Positions 27,669-40,127 of a stretch of DNA of 64,000 bases are shown one piece after another. Numbering within the stretch: position 1 is the first letter of the stretch; every line of letters starts with the position of its first letter. Source of the stretch: Enoplosus armatus. Lineage: Eukaryota; Chordata; Actinopteri; Centrarchiformes; Enoplosidae. The translations under genes and the position numbers were made by a program. The notes beneath the pieces are model-generated. The model ran no database searches. It had not been told where the DNA came from and saw only the letters and a list, made by a program, of their open reading frames with translations. The stretch spans positions 916,001-980,000 of the forward strand of contig NC_092201.1 of assembly GCF_043641665.1 (NCBI RefSeq). The letters run 5' to 3'.

Positions 27669-27819
27669 TCAGAAACACACACATAACCGCCGTGTTGTGT
27701 TCATATCGAGATAATTTGTGCTTAAAACTGTAGTGAAGTTATTCGCTGTCGAGTTAACAATAAATTCTAACACTAACTGCCATATCTGGTCTTCATCAAC
27801 TCTCAGATCACATACTCCA

Positions 27820-28000
27820 GCGTGCAGCCCCGCCCTCCTGAGACCCCTCTTCTGCTCATTGGTTCGCCCTCCTGTCCTTCCGCGTTCGCAACTCCCGATT
27901 GGCTGGCCCTTCCCGCCCCCTCTCGTCCCTCGCGCACTGAACCAGCAGTTTGGACCAATAGCAGCTCGTCTTGTGTCCTAAGGGCGGGAGGAGGAGGAGG
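27820..28000. promoter_or_regulatory. CpG-rich promoter island with three CCAAT boxes
   Basis: Reversed CCAAT boxes at 27858-27862 and 27897-27901 (GATTGGCTGG), a forward one at 27955-27959 (GGACCAATAGC), and GC boxes CCCCGCCC (27828), CCCGCCCCC (about 27914) and AGGGCGGG (27981). Local G+C and CpG are far above the flanks. NF-Y plus Sp-type sites suggest an active, possibly bidirectional start region about 2.3 kb upstream of phf21b; the transcript served is unknown. Confidence 0.6.
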
Positions 28001-28329
28001 AGGTGGCGGGGGTCAGACTGACAGAAATGGGGGAAAAGAGGCTGGATTTCTGAGAACAAACTGCCACATTTGGCCTCTTTGTGTTTGAAGAGGCAAAAAC
28101 TACAACTGGGCAGGTTTTGTTCGAGGCTTCATGTGTATCGACATATTTTATATTCTCTTATCTCCCACGTCCTCCTTGTCTGTCTCACTTAGTTGTGATT
28201 GTAGCTGTGGAAGCTGCTGCTGCCATTTTTTCTCTTCTTGTTAATGCTAGACTTCACAGCAGATGAATAATGTTAGATGTCTGACCAGCCTTTTTAGGTT
28301 ATTTAGAAAAAGAAACTAGTTCAAGAATA

Positions 28330-29780
28330 TTCTGATTTCATGACATTTCATTAACAAAACTAAATGAAAATTAATCCAAAATGAAAAATGACCCTTGGTT
28401 GCAGCCCTACTTACCAAATTATTTTAGAATTGGTTGACATTTGAGGATGGCAAGCAAATGTTAAATAAGGCAAATCAACGTTCACACCACACAAAAGGTA
28501 TTAATCATCTCAGAAGGTATTGATTATCACAATTTATGGTTTGGACAAATAATCTCCCTGGCTCCTGGAAAAGACCCTTGGGCCTCAGATTAGGGGTTAA
28601 AAAGACTTTGAGGTTGTGAAATGATGTTCATGACATAATTTCATATGAAAGTGTAGTAACACTGGGCCCGAATAGGGGCTCAACAGCTACAAGCCAGCAA
28701 TAATTAAACCGGGATTGTTTTTTAGGTATCGGCAAGTTAAAGATTACTTTGAGAATGGCATAAAGCCAGATTTCCCTTGAGAACCAAGTAAAGTCAGTAT
28801 GACTATGTGTAATGCATACAATAGGGAGAATAGAATGATTCTCTGTATACTACAGATGAACAGGAAACAGTTGATAAATATCCAAATATGACTCATACAA
28901 TATAAGGTACAACAGGCAACCACTAGCTCCTGGTTTTGGAAGGAGTTCTGTTAGATAAATGTAGTTTGATTTTTCATTACTTTAAAACAGACGCAGATTC
29001 TCATTCTCTCAAGAATGGGATTCTGGGATAATGTATGGGCATGTTGAAAGTAATACGAGGTTATGAAGTACATGAGACATGTAGTGTTGTATTTAGGTAA
29101 CCTGATGCAGGAAAATATACAATATGGTGATTAATATCTTGTTACATGTAATGATTGTAAATAAAATTCACCCAAAACATTGACACAAGAGGTGTTTTTA
29201 TTATGAAAATGTATTAATATTATTACATTATGAAAAGCAACAATATCTCAGTAAGAAAAATGCAATAAAATGTGTGAAAGTATTTAGTAGCATAAAATGG
29301 AAATAATTGCCCCATCATAACACATTTTAATAATGTATTTTAACACCGGTATGTCATTCATTACAAACACTATTCAAACTCACATAACTTTATTTTAAAT
29401 TCTAATGGAGATCCCAAAGTTTCCAAAGATAATAAATATGTCAGGATGCATTTTGGGAAGGCGTCTAAAGTGCACTTAAATGGGCCTACAGTTCTTGAAT
29501 AATGGACGTTTTGACTTTGCACTACTGGAATAAGGACAGTCTAAGGCACTGTATATGTCTATGTTCACCATATGTAAAATTAATGGAATTGTTTTGTTAC
29601 ATTGATGAATTTGTATTTATATATGTATGTATAATTGCACATATTATCATTATTATTATTATTATTATTGTGTGGTTAGTATAACATATGGTTGGTAGTC
29701 TTTTGGCTCCTTATACTATAAATAAATAAGACTAAGTTTTGATGATTCCTTATATGGATCCTCTGGCTCTATAATTCCAT
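28330..29780. other. A/T-rich, CpG-poor stretch without genes
   Basis: About 1.4 kb between the island and the phf21b promoter. It contains no long frame and an (ATT)n run near 29648. A GGCTCCT word recurs near 28560, 28926 and 29704. No element family is recognised. Confidence 0.5.
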
Positions 29781-29859
29781 CATCTTTGTGTAGTTTTATT
29801 ATAGAGTGAAAACATGAGTTTTTATCAGAAATACAGTGTTCAAGTAGTTGTGGCTCCCT

Positions 29860-30318
29860 TGGCTCACTGCGCATGCCCGATCTGTGTGTGCGGGGGGGGT
29901 TCTGCTCTCTCTGCTCCATCCGGGAACTTCAGAATTACCATTGACAGCCGAAGCGCAACTTTTCCTCAGGCAAAGTGAAATCAAGCCGCGGACTCGGACA
30001 AAATATAGTCCCCGTTTTTTAACTTAAAATTATCGAAAGAAAAGCTAACCCGCTTCCCCGTCGGACCCTTCGACGTTCGGCCGTAATCTGGAGAGGACCC
30101 GTCCGGGGCCTGAGCTCTTTCTGCCGGGTTTGGAGCACTTTTGAAGACGGGCGGAAAGTGGGTGATGAGTCCTAGCCTGTAAAAGAAGCGAGAACTTGCT
30201 TTGCAGCCTGAGTAGTTCTTCTTTCAATTGTTATTGTCGCTTTAAAAAATCTTTAATTCACTTAAACTTCGTCTCGGCCGCGTCGAAAGTGGGAGAAAAG
30301 TGCTTTTCTGGTCGGAAC
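29860..30318 (+). promoter_or_regulatory. phf21b: phf21b promoter and 5' UTR (approximate)
   Basis: CpG-rich sequence directly before the phf21b ATG. An NRF1-like TGCGCATGCC is at 29868-29877, and GCGGACTCGGACAAAATATA lies near 29985. No intron is needed between this stretch and the start codon, so the 5' UTR probably reads straight into exon 1. The start site is not determined. Confidence 0.55.
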
Positions 30319-31146
30319 ATGGAACTACAAGGCCTGCAAGAGGCGTTGAAAGTAGAAATCCAATGTCATCAGGTAAATGAAACATCGTGTTATTCTACCC
30401 TTATTGGTGTTATGAGCAAGTGAGAGCAGGAGGGGGAAAATCTGAAGGGATGAGAGGTTAACACTCCGAGGGAATAACTATGCGACATGTCGCTTATAAT
30501 GTCTGCTGGCGACACAACGTCCACTTCCAAGTCCGATTAAGTGTACTTTTCACAGCACTTTGGCTAATTGTCGTGGGTCTTTTTCTCCGAGCAACAAGAA
30601 TCTGGAGTGGTAATGCGGTGGTGCTGTGTGGCGATCAGGACGCGACCTGAATATTTATGAGGTGCAAGAAACTGAGTCGCTGTGGCTATCATCACCGCTT
30701 TGTTCCTCCCTTACATACTAACTTGAGACACTTTTGTAATTCCCATTTCACTCCTCCATCGTTTACAAACTAGTTGCACAGATGAAGCAAGACCCACAGG
30801 TAAACGTTATATTTTCCTGAAAGCTTCTCAGCTATACGATCTGGGCAGGCGGATTGGGGAGTGTGCGAGAAACTTTATCAGCATAAATCTCTTCTTCTTT
30901 TCCGTTAACATCACTAGCTTACTAGTTAGCCAGCCTGCATTTTTATTTTGGCAGCTTTAGCTAACCCTCGTCGTGACTTTGCTGGAAAAAAATTATCCCG
31001 TCATATGTGGTGTGAAGTTTCATTGTTGTGTCAAAAAAAAATGGTCATTTACACTGTCAATGTGTTCTGTTCAATTGTAGGATGGAGAGCTTAAGAGACA
31101 GCTGCACGACAGGCAAACAAGAATAACAGCCCTAAGCGATAAACAA
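30319..31146 (+). CDS. phf21b: PHD finger protein 21B, first coding exons (5' partial gene)
   Basis: Read as join(30319..30372, 30782..30799, 31081..>31146). The ATG at 30319 has A at -3 and G at +4. Exon 1 gives MELQGLQEALKVEIQCHQ before the donor GTAAAT. The exon at 31081 gives DGELKRQLHDRQTRITALSDKQ before GTAAGC. Human PHF21B begins MELQSRPEALAVELARHQ and continues [21 protein letters not shown], whereas the paralogue PHF21A (BHC80) has KITALSEKQ, so the second block identifies 21B. Both exons are phase 0. This is the N-terminal helical/coiled part; the PHD finger and the rest lie beyond the window, and the next expected exon was not found up to 64000. PHF21A is a LSD1-CoREST subunit that reads unmethylated H3K4; a related chromatin role for PHF21B is family inference. 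Confidence 0.85.
30782..30799 (+). other. phf21b: Candidate 18-bp microexon of phf21b (MKQDPQ)
   Basis: ATGAAGCAAGACCCACAG lies between CACAG (acceptor, 30777-30781) and GTAAAC (donor). It encodes MKQDPQ in phase 0 between the two certain exons. The 15 bases before it, AAACTAGTTGCACAG, encode KLVAQ in the same frame, so the whole reads KLVAQMKQDPQ, as in PHF21A just after its HQ. Human PHF21B lacks this block. Before AAACTA stands GTTTAC, not an AG, so only the 18-bp form has a canonical acceptor. Inclusion in mRNA is unproven. Confidence 0.6.
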
Positions 31147-33750
31147 GTAAGCTCCAATATGTTTCGTCTGTTTCGCTTTGAGGATTGTTTTTGCCATTTC
31201 TGTGCCCATTGTGGAAGCTCTTCTCCCGGTGCAACTAGCCATAACAACATGGTGGATGTAAAAGTGCACTGTTAAAACCCTGTTTATTGTGTTCTGGCGG
31301 GTAGCACAGCTAGCTTAACCGGCGGGCTTCATTCCGGTTCTTGTCTCGGCACTCAAAGTTGTGTAATGTTGAAAAATTTTAGCGTCCATTTTGAGTAGGT
31401 CGACATGTTTCTGGAGAGTAACGGTGGAGGCTAATAAAGGAGCAGCTAACTATCCGGCTCTGACTTTTTGAAACATTATCGCTGAAGTTTAGTCGGTTAA
31501 ACTAACCGTTAATAGCATTGTGGAGGTGCTTTTTAACGTCTTTTACACCGTTAAACACCCCGGTTTTGTTACTTTATACTTAGTCTGGTGGTATTATTTC
31601 TTCTCAGTCACGTGACCACAGCGGTGCATTTGATTCGCCCACGATTACGCTTTCACTTTTTTACTATCTTTATAGCTAGCAAACGGTGTCCTATATTAAC
31701 TTTGAAGCAAGTGGATTTGAAGCTAAGTGGTTAGCCGGGCAGTTGCGGGTCTGGATGGATGCTGAGAGAGGCAGCAGCGGTGTTCAGCACCGCGGCCAGC
31801 TCCTCCGGCTGCTCCGGCTCCTGCTGCACCGCCCCGCCGGTCGGTCCCAGCCCGACAGCAGCGCACACAACTTCCCCACATTAGCAAGAAGAAGAATTCA
31901 AGGAAAATAGGTCGATTTTTATTTCGCCACTCGTTGTTATGTGTTTTATTTTAAGTGTTAGAGGCCTGCTTCCCCCTGCTTGACTTTAATCGATCCCATT
32001 TCCTGTGGAATGCAGTTTCTAAGCACTTGGAGCAGCGCCTTGATTTGTTGCAGTTACAGTTAAACCCATTAAACTTGCTGTATGTAAAAAAGCCTCATAG
32101 TAAGACAATAGCAAGACACAGCAGCATCCAGTTGTTAATCCAGCCTCTAGTCATGGTGCTGGCCTGAATCCTGAATCTAAATCCTTGTTGTTTGTGTTGT
32201 AGTGTGTATTTTCTTTCCCCTTCTTCTTCTTTCAGTTTGGTAGTGGAAGCTTCCATTTTGAGAGAGAAAGGGGGTGGTTTCTTCCCCCCTCTAACATGGA
32301 GAGGAAAAAAGTCTGCAGAGTTTCATGCAGGAGGAGGAGGTGGAGGAGGAGGGGGGATGGGCCCCATTCATGCCTAACATTACCATTTTGATTGCTTTGA
32401 TGCTGTTTTTGGTTTGGAGGGGGGAGGGGTGGCAGGGAAAAGAGAGACAGAAAGCCCAGTCAGCACTGCACGCCGATGTTTTTAATCACAACACACTATA
32501 CTCATTTTTTTCTTCCTTTTTAGCAGCAAAATGTGACCTTTACTTTTCCTCCGCACATGTATGAACCGCTGCTTTTCTCTTAAATTAGTCTTAAATGACA
32601 AATCCACACAGGACTGTTCCAGTGGAGATTTAATGATGATCTTGGCTAAAACTAAAGCACACTTTGAGGCTGAGTCAACATTTGCTATTCCCTGAAATAA
32701 ACTCACCCTGAACTTTAAGCAGCTAAGAGAGCCAGTATTTATCAGTTGGAAGCAGGAATAATTCAGTAACTGCACAAGTGTTTATTAGTAGGATTGAGAA
32801 AATGTCTCCTGGCTGGAATAAAGCCTGGAGGTCATTTCATGGTCACAGTTTGAGGCCTGCAGATGGAAGTTTTATTTCCTTTAACAGAGAGGGAGAACAT
32901 GTAAGTAAAAGCTTCTACTAATCAGTGGAAGGACTTAATTTGGAGTCGAGCTTTAAATATGAAGCGCAGTCTGTCTTCAGCATCCATGTTGTGAATAAGA
33001 ACACGTTTTAATAACACCCTGTTTTGCTCCAGAAAACAGCCAGTGTTTATCAGAGGAGGGGGAACAGGCTGCTCTCTGGAGCTGACGGATGTAAATGCAA
33101 ACGAGGACTGATTAGGAAATAAAAATAACTAAACTGCAAAATAGATTGGGGTGCATTCATGAATTTGACTGCAGTTTTACTCTCCCCCTCATACATTCTG
33201 ATTCAGTATCAAGGTCTCTCTCCACTATAACATCTATATCGACTACCTTTATCCTTGATAGCCGTGCTTTTGGCCCTTGAAGAAGAATGGATTCATTGAT
33301 TCTTTTTCACTCTGCTCCACTTGCTCTCTGTTGCATCATGGCATCAGTTTTTACTGACTTGTCAGGTAGAGAGAAGTTGTTTTTGTTCCTTTTAGATAGT
33401 TCTGCTCCATTTTTTTGTTTAGCAGGGGTCTGTATTTATTGTTAGAGCAGATCACCATCGATCAGGGTGTTTGCAGCTTCGGGAGAAAACTCTTAAGTGG
33501 ATTTATCTGCTGAATACGGTCGAGTTGAGCATTTCATTCTTTTATTTATTCCATTTCTGGAGCACAATTGTTGTTTCTGGTCTTGAAACAAAGGCCAGAG
33601 CTGCTTGACTTGAAAGATTTCCAATGACAGTAAAGTCCTTTCAAAGGCAGCATCTGTAACCATGGATACTCCTGCTTCTTACACATTCACAGTGTGTAGA
33701 CCTCATTAAGGCCTTTTTTAAAGTTTCACATCTATACAGGGAGTGTATTT

Positions 33751-33789
33751 TATATATATATATATATACACACACAGTATGTGTGTGTA
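33751..33789. repeat. (TA)n(CA)n microsatellite with short hairpin
   Basis: A TA run passes into TACACACACA GTA TGTGTGTGTA, a 10-bp stem with a 3-base loop at 33767-33789. Confidence 0.85.
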
Positions 33790-36700
33790 CAGCATTAAGC
33801 AAAGAGAAAGTAGTGCTCTCTAAGTGAGATATTCATTGGAGAGGGGTGTGGATCAGAGGGAGAGATTGGAGGAGCAATGAAGGAGAGGGGAGGAGGACAC
33901 AGTCGGAGTGAAAGAGATGAAGGCTCATGTTGACATAAAGCTGCTTTTATTTGGTCTGAGGAATGCAGGCGTCTGATTGGTGCAAGTTACCTGTGACAGC
34001 TCCTGTTATTGGATGACACGGAGGACAAGGCGGGTCAAGAGTCACCTCACACTTTAAAGTAAATGGTTGTTGTAATGAGAAATGGTGTATTTCTGGATGG
34101 TTGGATATCCAGGACTTTGCTGTGTTTAAAGGTCACAACTAACGCCGTGTGTCCCAATTCCATACTGTGTACTGAGGCTGTGAAGTACACACTTTGTACT
34201 AATACTGTGTAGCTAGTATACAAGAAACGAATGCATCAAAAAGTACCATCACATCAGACTTCTGTTTGATGAAATCCCCCCCAATAATGTGATTTAATAA
34301 ATACCATTTCAGTTAGTAGTCTGGTGGTAATAGTCTGCTAACCAAGGTGCTCGAATAATGACTTGTGCATTTCCAGTGTTTGAAGTGAATAAGAAACACA
34401 GCGGTTATTTGCAGGATGGAATTCAATGTGATCTTTCACATTAACATTAACTTCAACAACTGTGCAATGTTTGTGCTTCATTCTGTAATTACAACGTCCT
34501 CGTCTCCTCTCTATAATTGTGACTATTTTTGGCTCAATGCACTATGTTACTATTTATGTTGCTTTGTATTTAGTGCCTCTTTTATTTCATTTTTTTCATG
34601 CAATTCTTGGTTTGTATCCACATGGTTTAATGCACTTATTGTAAGTCGTTTTAGATAAAAGCAGTCGGCTTGATAAATGTAATGTATGCGGTCGATGTTC
34701 ATAATTTGTACATATAGTATTCTAGTGTTTTTTTGTGCTCGTGTTCTTGTACCTCTGCAGCTGTGACACTGGAGTTTCTCTGCATGGGATCAGTTAAGTT
34801 TACCTTTTCTTAACACAAACTGTGCACTTGTTGAAAATGTTTTTTCGAGGGTCTCCGAGTTTGTTTTCTGAGCTGTAGCTGGAGCTGCTGCGCTGGTATT
34901 ATTCCACCGTTTCTTTTCCAGCTGTGAGCAGCTGCTCTGTTTCCTTTTGTTGTGTTGCATTGTGGGACAAACGTCAGTCAAGAAACCAGGTTACTCTGAG
35001 ACATCAGTGTACGAGCCCTGTAGTAACCTGGTGAATGTAAAATGTGTGTTTATTTGCAGTTGCTTAGTAATCAGGTTTCTGCCCCCGACCTTATTTTGGA
35101 GTGTTTTAGTGAAGCTGCTTCTGTCTGTGTTTTACAAATAGTCAAATATCTGGCTGTGGATTTAGAGAGGCTACTCTTCAGTTTCAGTTTCCTGTTCCAT
35201 TATTTTGAATACAGGGACGCATGTGTATGTGCAGAAAAACACACTAACTTGATTGTCCATCCTGCCATTTTTAAGTATTCTTCAGTTTCATTGTCCTTTT
35301 ACACTCAGAACTGATATCATCTGCATGTAGTGAGCAAATGGGAGCGTTAAACATTTCTAGGAAGAAAGAAACGAGCCCTGACAGCCACACTGCGTGTAAA
35401 CAACCCTGAATACACGTAGACACAGTTATGTTACCATGATGGACTGTGAGCTGCAGTAGGTGATGCAAACACACAACCTAAATATACTACTCATGATGGA
35501 TGATGTTGAATGCTAATAATAAGGGGCTTTTATTCTCGTTAACTCCTCACTGTGGCCCCGATCGTTCCATAATCTCAATGTTTCTCCTCGACAGCAAGTT
35601 GTATTATGAGAGATCACTGCTCAGAATTCATTCAGCTACTTATGGAGGAGCAGTGTTTCATGAAACTGGAGTGAATCAGAGCTGATGAAGAAGCTACAGT
35701 TTGGCTTCACTCTGACCTCCAGTCAGTCTATTAACAGGTACTGTAGTCTCCCTGCTGTGAGCAGAGTTTTGGAGTTATTTGAATTTAGGTGGGGGGCGGC
35801 GTGAACGCCTTGTTGCATGTGGTTCAGGGAACGTCATCAATTTTTCTGGGGGGTCTGGAGGACAGATTTACTGTATTTTCTTTGGAAAAAGGCAAATAAC
35901 TACTGTTGTCATGAGCTCAATAGACTGGGACTTGGACCAACCGATAGTAATAATAAAGTGATTTACATGTAATTTACTAACTCATTTAGTTTAAGTCCCA
36001 GGGCCCCAGATTTGCTTTGTGGTAGTTGGATTAAACATTCATTTAGGTACAACATATAAACACAGACCTGAAATAATGAAAGTCTTGAAACCAGGTTTTG
36101 ACATGGGGGCCCTCAACAAGAGAGCCTCAAGGTCAGGTAATAAAGCAGGACACACTTACAGTGCTGCACACTCCCAAACACAATTAAATGAGCACAAACC
36201 AGTTGATGCAAAGTAAGCCTGGAGCTTTCAGGGTCCCTGGAGTTCATGGGGGCAAGTCTGTTGCTTGGTTAGTAATCCAGCCTTGGTTGATAGCTGAACA
36301 TTTTCATTTTGTATTGAGATACATCATAATAACTCCCTAGCCCACATATGTTAAACTATATATTTCATTCTCGAAATGTAGCAGTAAACGCAAAATACAT
36401 TTTAGATTCTTCGATTCGATTCTTCTTCGATTCTTGAGTAATATAGTGAAAAAATACAAAAGTACTATAACAAAGTGTCTCAACTTCAGGGGATCTGCAG
36501 GTCTGAAAAGTCTTAAAAAGCATTGACTTCCTCACAAAAAGGCCATAGAAGGTATTAAAAAGGTATAAAATGTTTCTGTATGTGACTGCAGGCTGTCCGG
36601 AGACGCTCGACACCTCTAAACTAAAGTGGGATTGTTGTGAACGTGGCCTGTGCTGCAGGAGGCTGTTCACTGCTGATTCTTAGCAAACACTTAAATTCAT

Positions 36701-37505
36701 CTTAAATCTATTTTCTGCTGCTTGTGCGGGTCCAGGCTGCATTAATATCATGAACTGAAAACGTGATGTAATTAGCTCCCTGTGGCCGGTCTGATCGTGA
36801 AACAGGTATTAAATTGCATTCTGTGTGATATTTTAAAAAGGTCTCACAAAGTGCAGACTTTAACTTAGTGAACCCTGCAGAAACCTGCTATTTGTTCTCT
36901 TACAGCTCTGCAGGTGACATTAAAGCTGCTGTAACTTGTACAGAAACTGTTTCCAGTGCAGCTAAAAGCCGTTTAAAGACAACACTGTCTCTTTTTTTCT
37001 GCACTAATTTGCTTTTTGCACATACATTAGTCAGCGAGGGTCAGCGGTCGGCCCGCACTGCTAAAACTGCACAGCGTCGTACATCAGCTCTGCTCAGTAA
37101 TTGGACATTTCAGAGGCTGGAGAGGCTGTTGGTCGTCTCTGGTGGGAGGCTGGGGGGGCCGGGCGCTTCCCCCATCCCCCCATCCATACACTCCTCCATC
37201 CCCGGCCTGCTCCTGCTGGGCCGGGGTAAAGATTTAGTCACATTCGACCATGTATAGACAGAGGACAAGCTCTTTCCTACGGAGACCGGCGAGCAGGGGA
37301 ACTTTCCCAGCAACTCCAACCAAACTCGGGCTAATCCCACGACGGCTCATTACAGGCTCCTGCAGGGCTGATTAAACCAGGGGAAGGTTTAGGGATTTCT
37401 GCTGGACTAACTCGTGGTTTTACAGAGCAGATTGGTGTAAAGGACCAGGGTTCCCTCCAGGCTCACATACAGCTTTCCTTTTGGAGGCCGATCTATACGT
37501 TTGTA

Positions 37506-37555
37506 TTCTTTCTTTCTTTCTTTCCGTCTGTCTGTCTGTCTGTCTGTCTGTCTCT
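37506..37555. repeat. (TTTC)n-(CTGT)n microsatellite
   Basis: Several TTTC units run into about seven CTGT units. Confidence 0.95.
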
Positions 37556-38761
37556 GGCCTGATGGCAAAATACACTCTTCCTCTTCCTCTGTTTTTCAGT
37601 ATGCAGGATGTTCACAGTGGAAAAGGACAAAATGAGGAGTGCTATAAACCTATAAACCTAACAAGGGTACCTAGAGCGTGTATTAAAAGTGTACTGATGT
37701 CCCACAATGCAACCCACATCAGAAATGAAAGTAAAGGAGGTATTTTCATCATCTCTTTAGCACTCTCTTGCCAATATAAAACAATTAAAGGACAAATAGA
37801 AAGATTCTCCTCTTGAGATGGCCTGTCGAGCTACTTCCCAGATAGCACCAGTACATGCTGTGTAGTTTATAATGTGGGACGGGGAGCGTGTTTCAGGTTG
37901 ATTTCCTGCTCGTCTCTGAGGAGTTTCCTCCCGCCGTCCTCCTGGACTGTGGTCACTAACTTGTCCATCAGTATGAACCGGAGCGTCTGTCCCTCTCTGT
38001 TCACTCTGTGATGAACTTAGTGCCTCAGTGCATGCTGGGATACACTTCAGTCCCATTGCCAAGGAGTGGATTTTACAGTCATGGCTTTCACTCCGCTTCC
38101 ATTTACTTCTCTAATAACTGATAATCAAAATAGTCGGCTGTTAATTACACTTAATCAACTGATAGTTTCAATCTTAGCAGCTTTACGTTGTCCATGTTGG
38201 CTTAAAAGTAGAGCTTGGGTTCATTCCAGACCTTGTCCAGAAAACAAGTAAGTGGACCTTGAGCTGAGAATGTGTCTATTGCTATTTCCAAGGTCGAGAG
38301 TTAACCGTCATCAGAGTACAACTGAAGAATCCTGCTTCCATTTTATATCCAACATCTTGTTTTTAGAGGCAGATGTCATCACGTAAACACTTCCTGTATT
38401 TCTCTGATTGGTCGAACACTGTGGATGCTTTCCAGACTTTAATCTTGGAGAGAAAATTGTGGCTTTACAGGTTTAGATCCTCACAGTATAGTAAGACAAA
38501 TGGAGGTGTGTGTGTGTGTGTTCAGTAGGACGGGCCAACTAAAGGGCACCCACATATCACTAGCACGAAGCAGCAGATCCCTGTTCAGTCTCAGAGGACT
38601 ATAAATCTGCCCTCTTTTGTCCTCGTGCTCTTGAGGCTGCAGAGATTCGCCCGTTTTTTTGTTTGCAGACTCTTTTTAATCATTACTGGAAGGCAGCACG
38701 CTCGGCTTTAATTAAGAGCAGCATAACAGGAAACCCTGTGATGACTCTTCCTGAGGGAGGG

Positions 38762-38762
38762 C

Positions 38763-38796
<34 letters not shown>
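38762..38796. repeat. (CTGT)n microsatellite
   Basis: About eight uninterrupted CTGT units. Confidence 0.95.
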
Positions 38797-39099
38797 CCAG
38801 CTTTACCTCGTACTCCTCTCTAAACAGCCGTGTGCTTTTGTTTTTGGGGTTAAAAAGGTTGTTCCTGCTTCAGATGAGGTTAGAAATGTTGAGCCTTCCA
38901 GCAGCTTCGAGGACATCACCAGGGCGTCTGCATCAATGTTTTAATCCCTGTTATCTTCAGTCGAATTGAGATGGTTTCCTGGAGTTAGTCTGAAACTGCC
39001 TGGCAGGAAGGACGAGAGGTAGAAAAACTTTAAAGGAACCGTGGGACGTTTTAGAGACGAGGAGGGTATCACTTTCAGCTCAGTGACTGGTCTGTTGAG

Positions 39100-39230
39100 C
39101 TGCCATCAATAACACTTCCTGCACTTCACATTAAAAGCCTTCCAGCGGCTCAAAAGGCACAATCCCTCCTGTTCCTTCTAGACTTTTAATTTGAAACATC
39201 TGCAGGAAATATTTAGTTTCATTGACAGTC
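39100..39230 (+). repeat. Dispersed repeat, copy A
   Basis: TAAAAGCCTTCCAGCGGCTC, AAAAGGCACAATCCCTCCTG, TTCCTTCTAGACTTTTAATT and ACATCTGCAGGAAATATTTA match the copy at 46146-46240 in order and strand. The family is not named. Confidence 0.75.
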
Positions 39231-39974
39231 ATTTTTTTTATACTGAATTTACCATGTGAACTCTAATCGTAATGTTTTAATATATATCTTTTCGACGTTT
39301 ATCTGAGCCTTTATGGTAACGTCACGTGTGAGAAAGCGAGACATGAATTTATAAGACAGGTGCATATGAGCATTTTAAGTCTTCATTACAGACAGTAGAG
39401 AGATGACTAATCTTGATAATTTGCATCCAAACTATGTTGAGAACAAACCTGGATGTTTTTATAACAAGCTCCCTTGTTAGAAGGCCCTTGAGTCTGGCTG
39501 GTAAACAGGTTGCAGACTTCCTCATGCGATCCAGGCCGGGTTTGTATCATCCTGCAGTCGTGGATCCGTGTGACGGCTTCCTATTACCGAACAGCAAACA
39601 GTCATTTCCAGAGAGTCGCAGGAAAGTGCTGATGTAGCTTGGCTGGCAGGCACAGGGAGCAGAAAGGCTGCGATGAATTAACCCATGTTGACTGCCATGC
39701 TGCTGCTGCTGCTCTCTGAAACACTCTGGCATCTTTCTTCACGCAGCAACAGAGTGTAATGGCACTGTAGGAAGAGCATAACTCACTATCTACAGAAAAT
39801 ACCAAACCACAACATCACATTCATGCATTAGATTTACATGTAATTTATACTATCTGTTAGCAGTTCAGCTTTTTATCTACTCAAACTGGCTCTATTCTTT
39901 TAAATATTTTAGCTCCATCCTATTAAAATGGGCTCCTGCAGTTACCCAGTTTTATGGGTCACAGTTCAATAGAC

Positions 39975-40055
39975 ATGAAATGGAAAGTGAGTCACATTTT
40001 CTTCTGTATTGTACAAACTACGGTGATTTAAGGCTGTCGGGTTTTCTTGAAATAG
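39975..40055 (+). mobile_element. Possible LINE reverse-transcriptase 3'-end remnant
   Basis: A short frame reads ESESHFLLYCTNYGDLR, which resembles the Cys/His motif near the C-terminus of fish L1-like ORF2 proteins (E..HFL..C..Y..LR). Only about 25 residues are recognisable and the flanks are degraded. A chance match is possible. Confidence 0.45.
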
Positions 40056-40127
40056 AAAGAAGGCAAGGTGGAATATTAATGTTGACATTGTTTTGTCTGG
40101 TAGGTTCGCTTACAATATTCTTTATTA

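Noticed and set aside
27328..27714. 128-codon plus-strand frame opposite the 27.4-27.7 kb minus frame
   Set aside because: High G+C keeps several frames open here. It lacks a good start context, and the minus frame is better placed relative to the island.
31686..31910. GC-rich 74-codon frame shortly after the phf21b exons
   Set aside because: Wrong context for the next phf21b exon, no acceptor in the right phase, and the Leu/Arg runs come from CTCCGGCTGC repeats.
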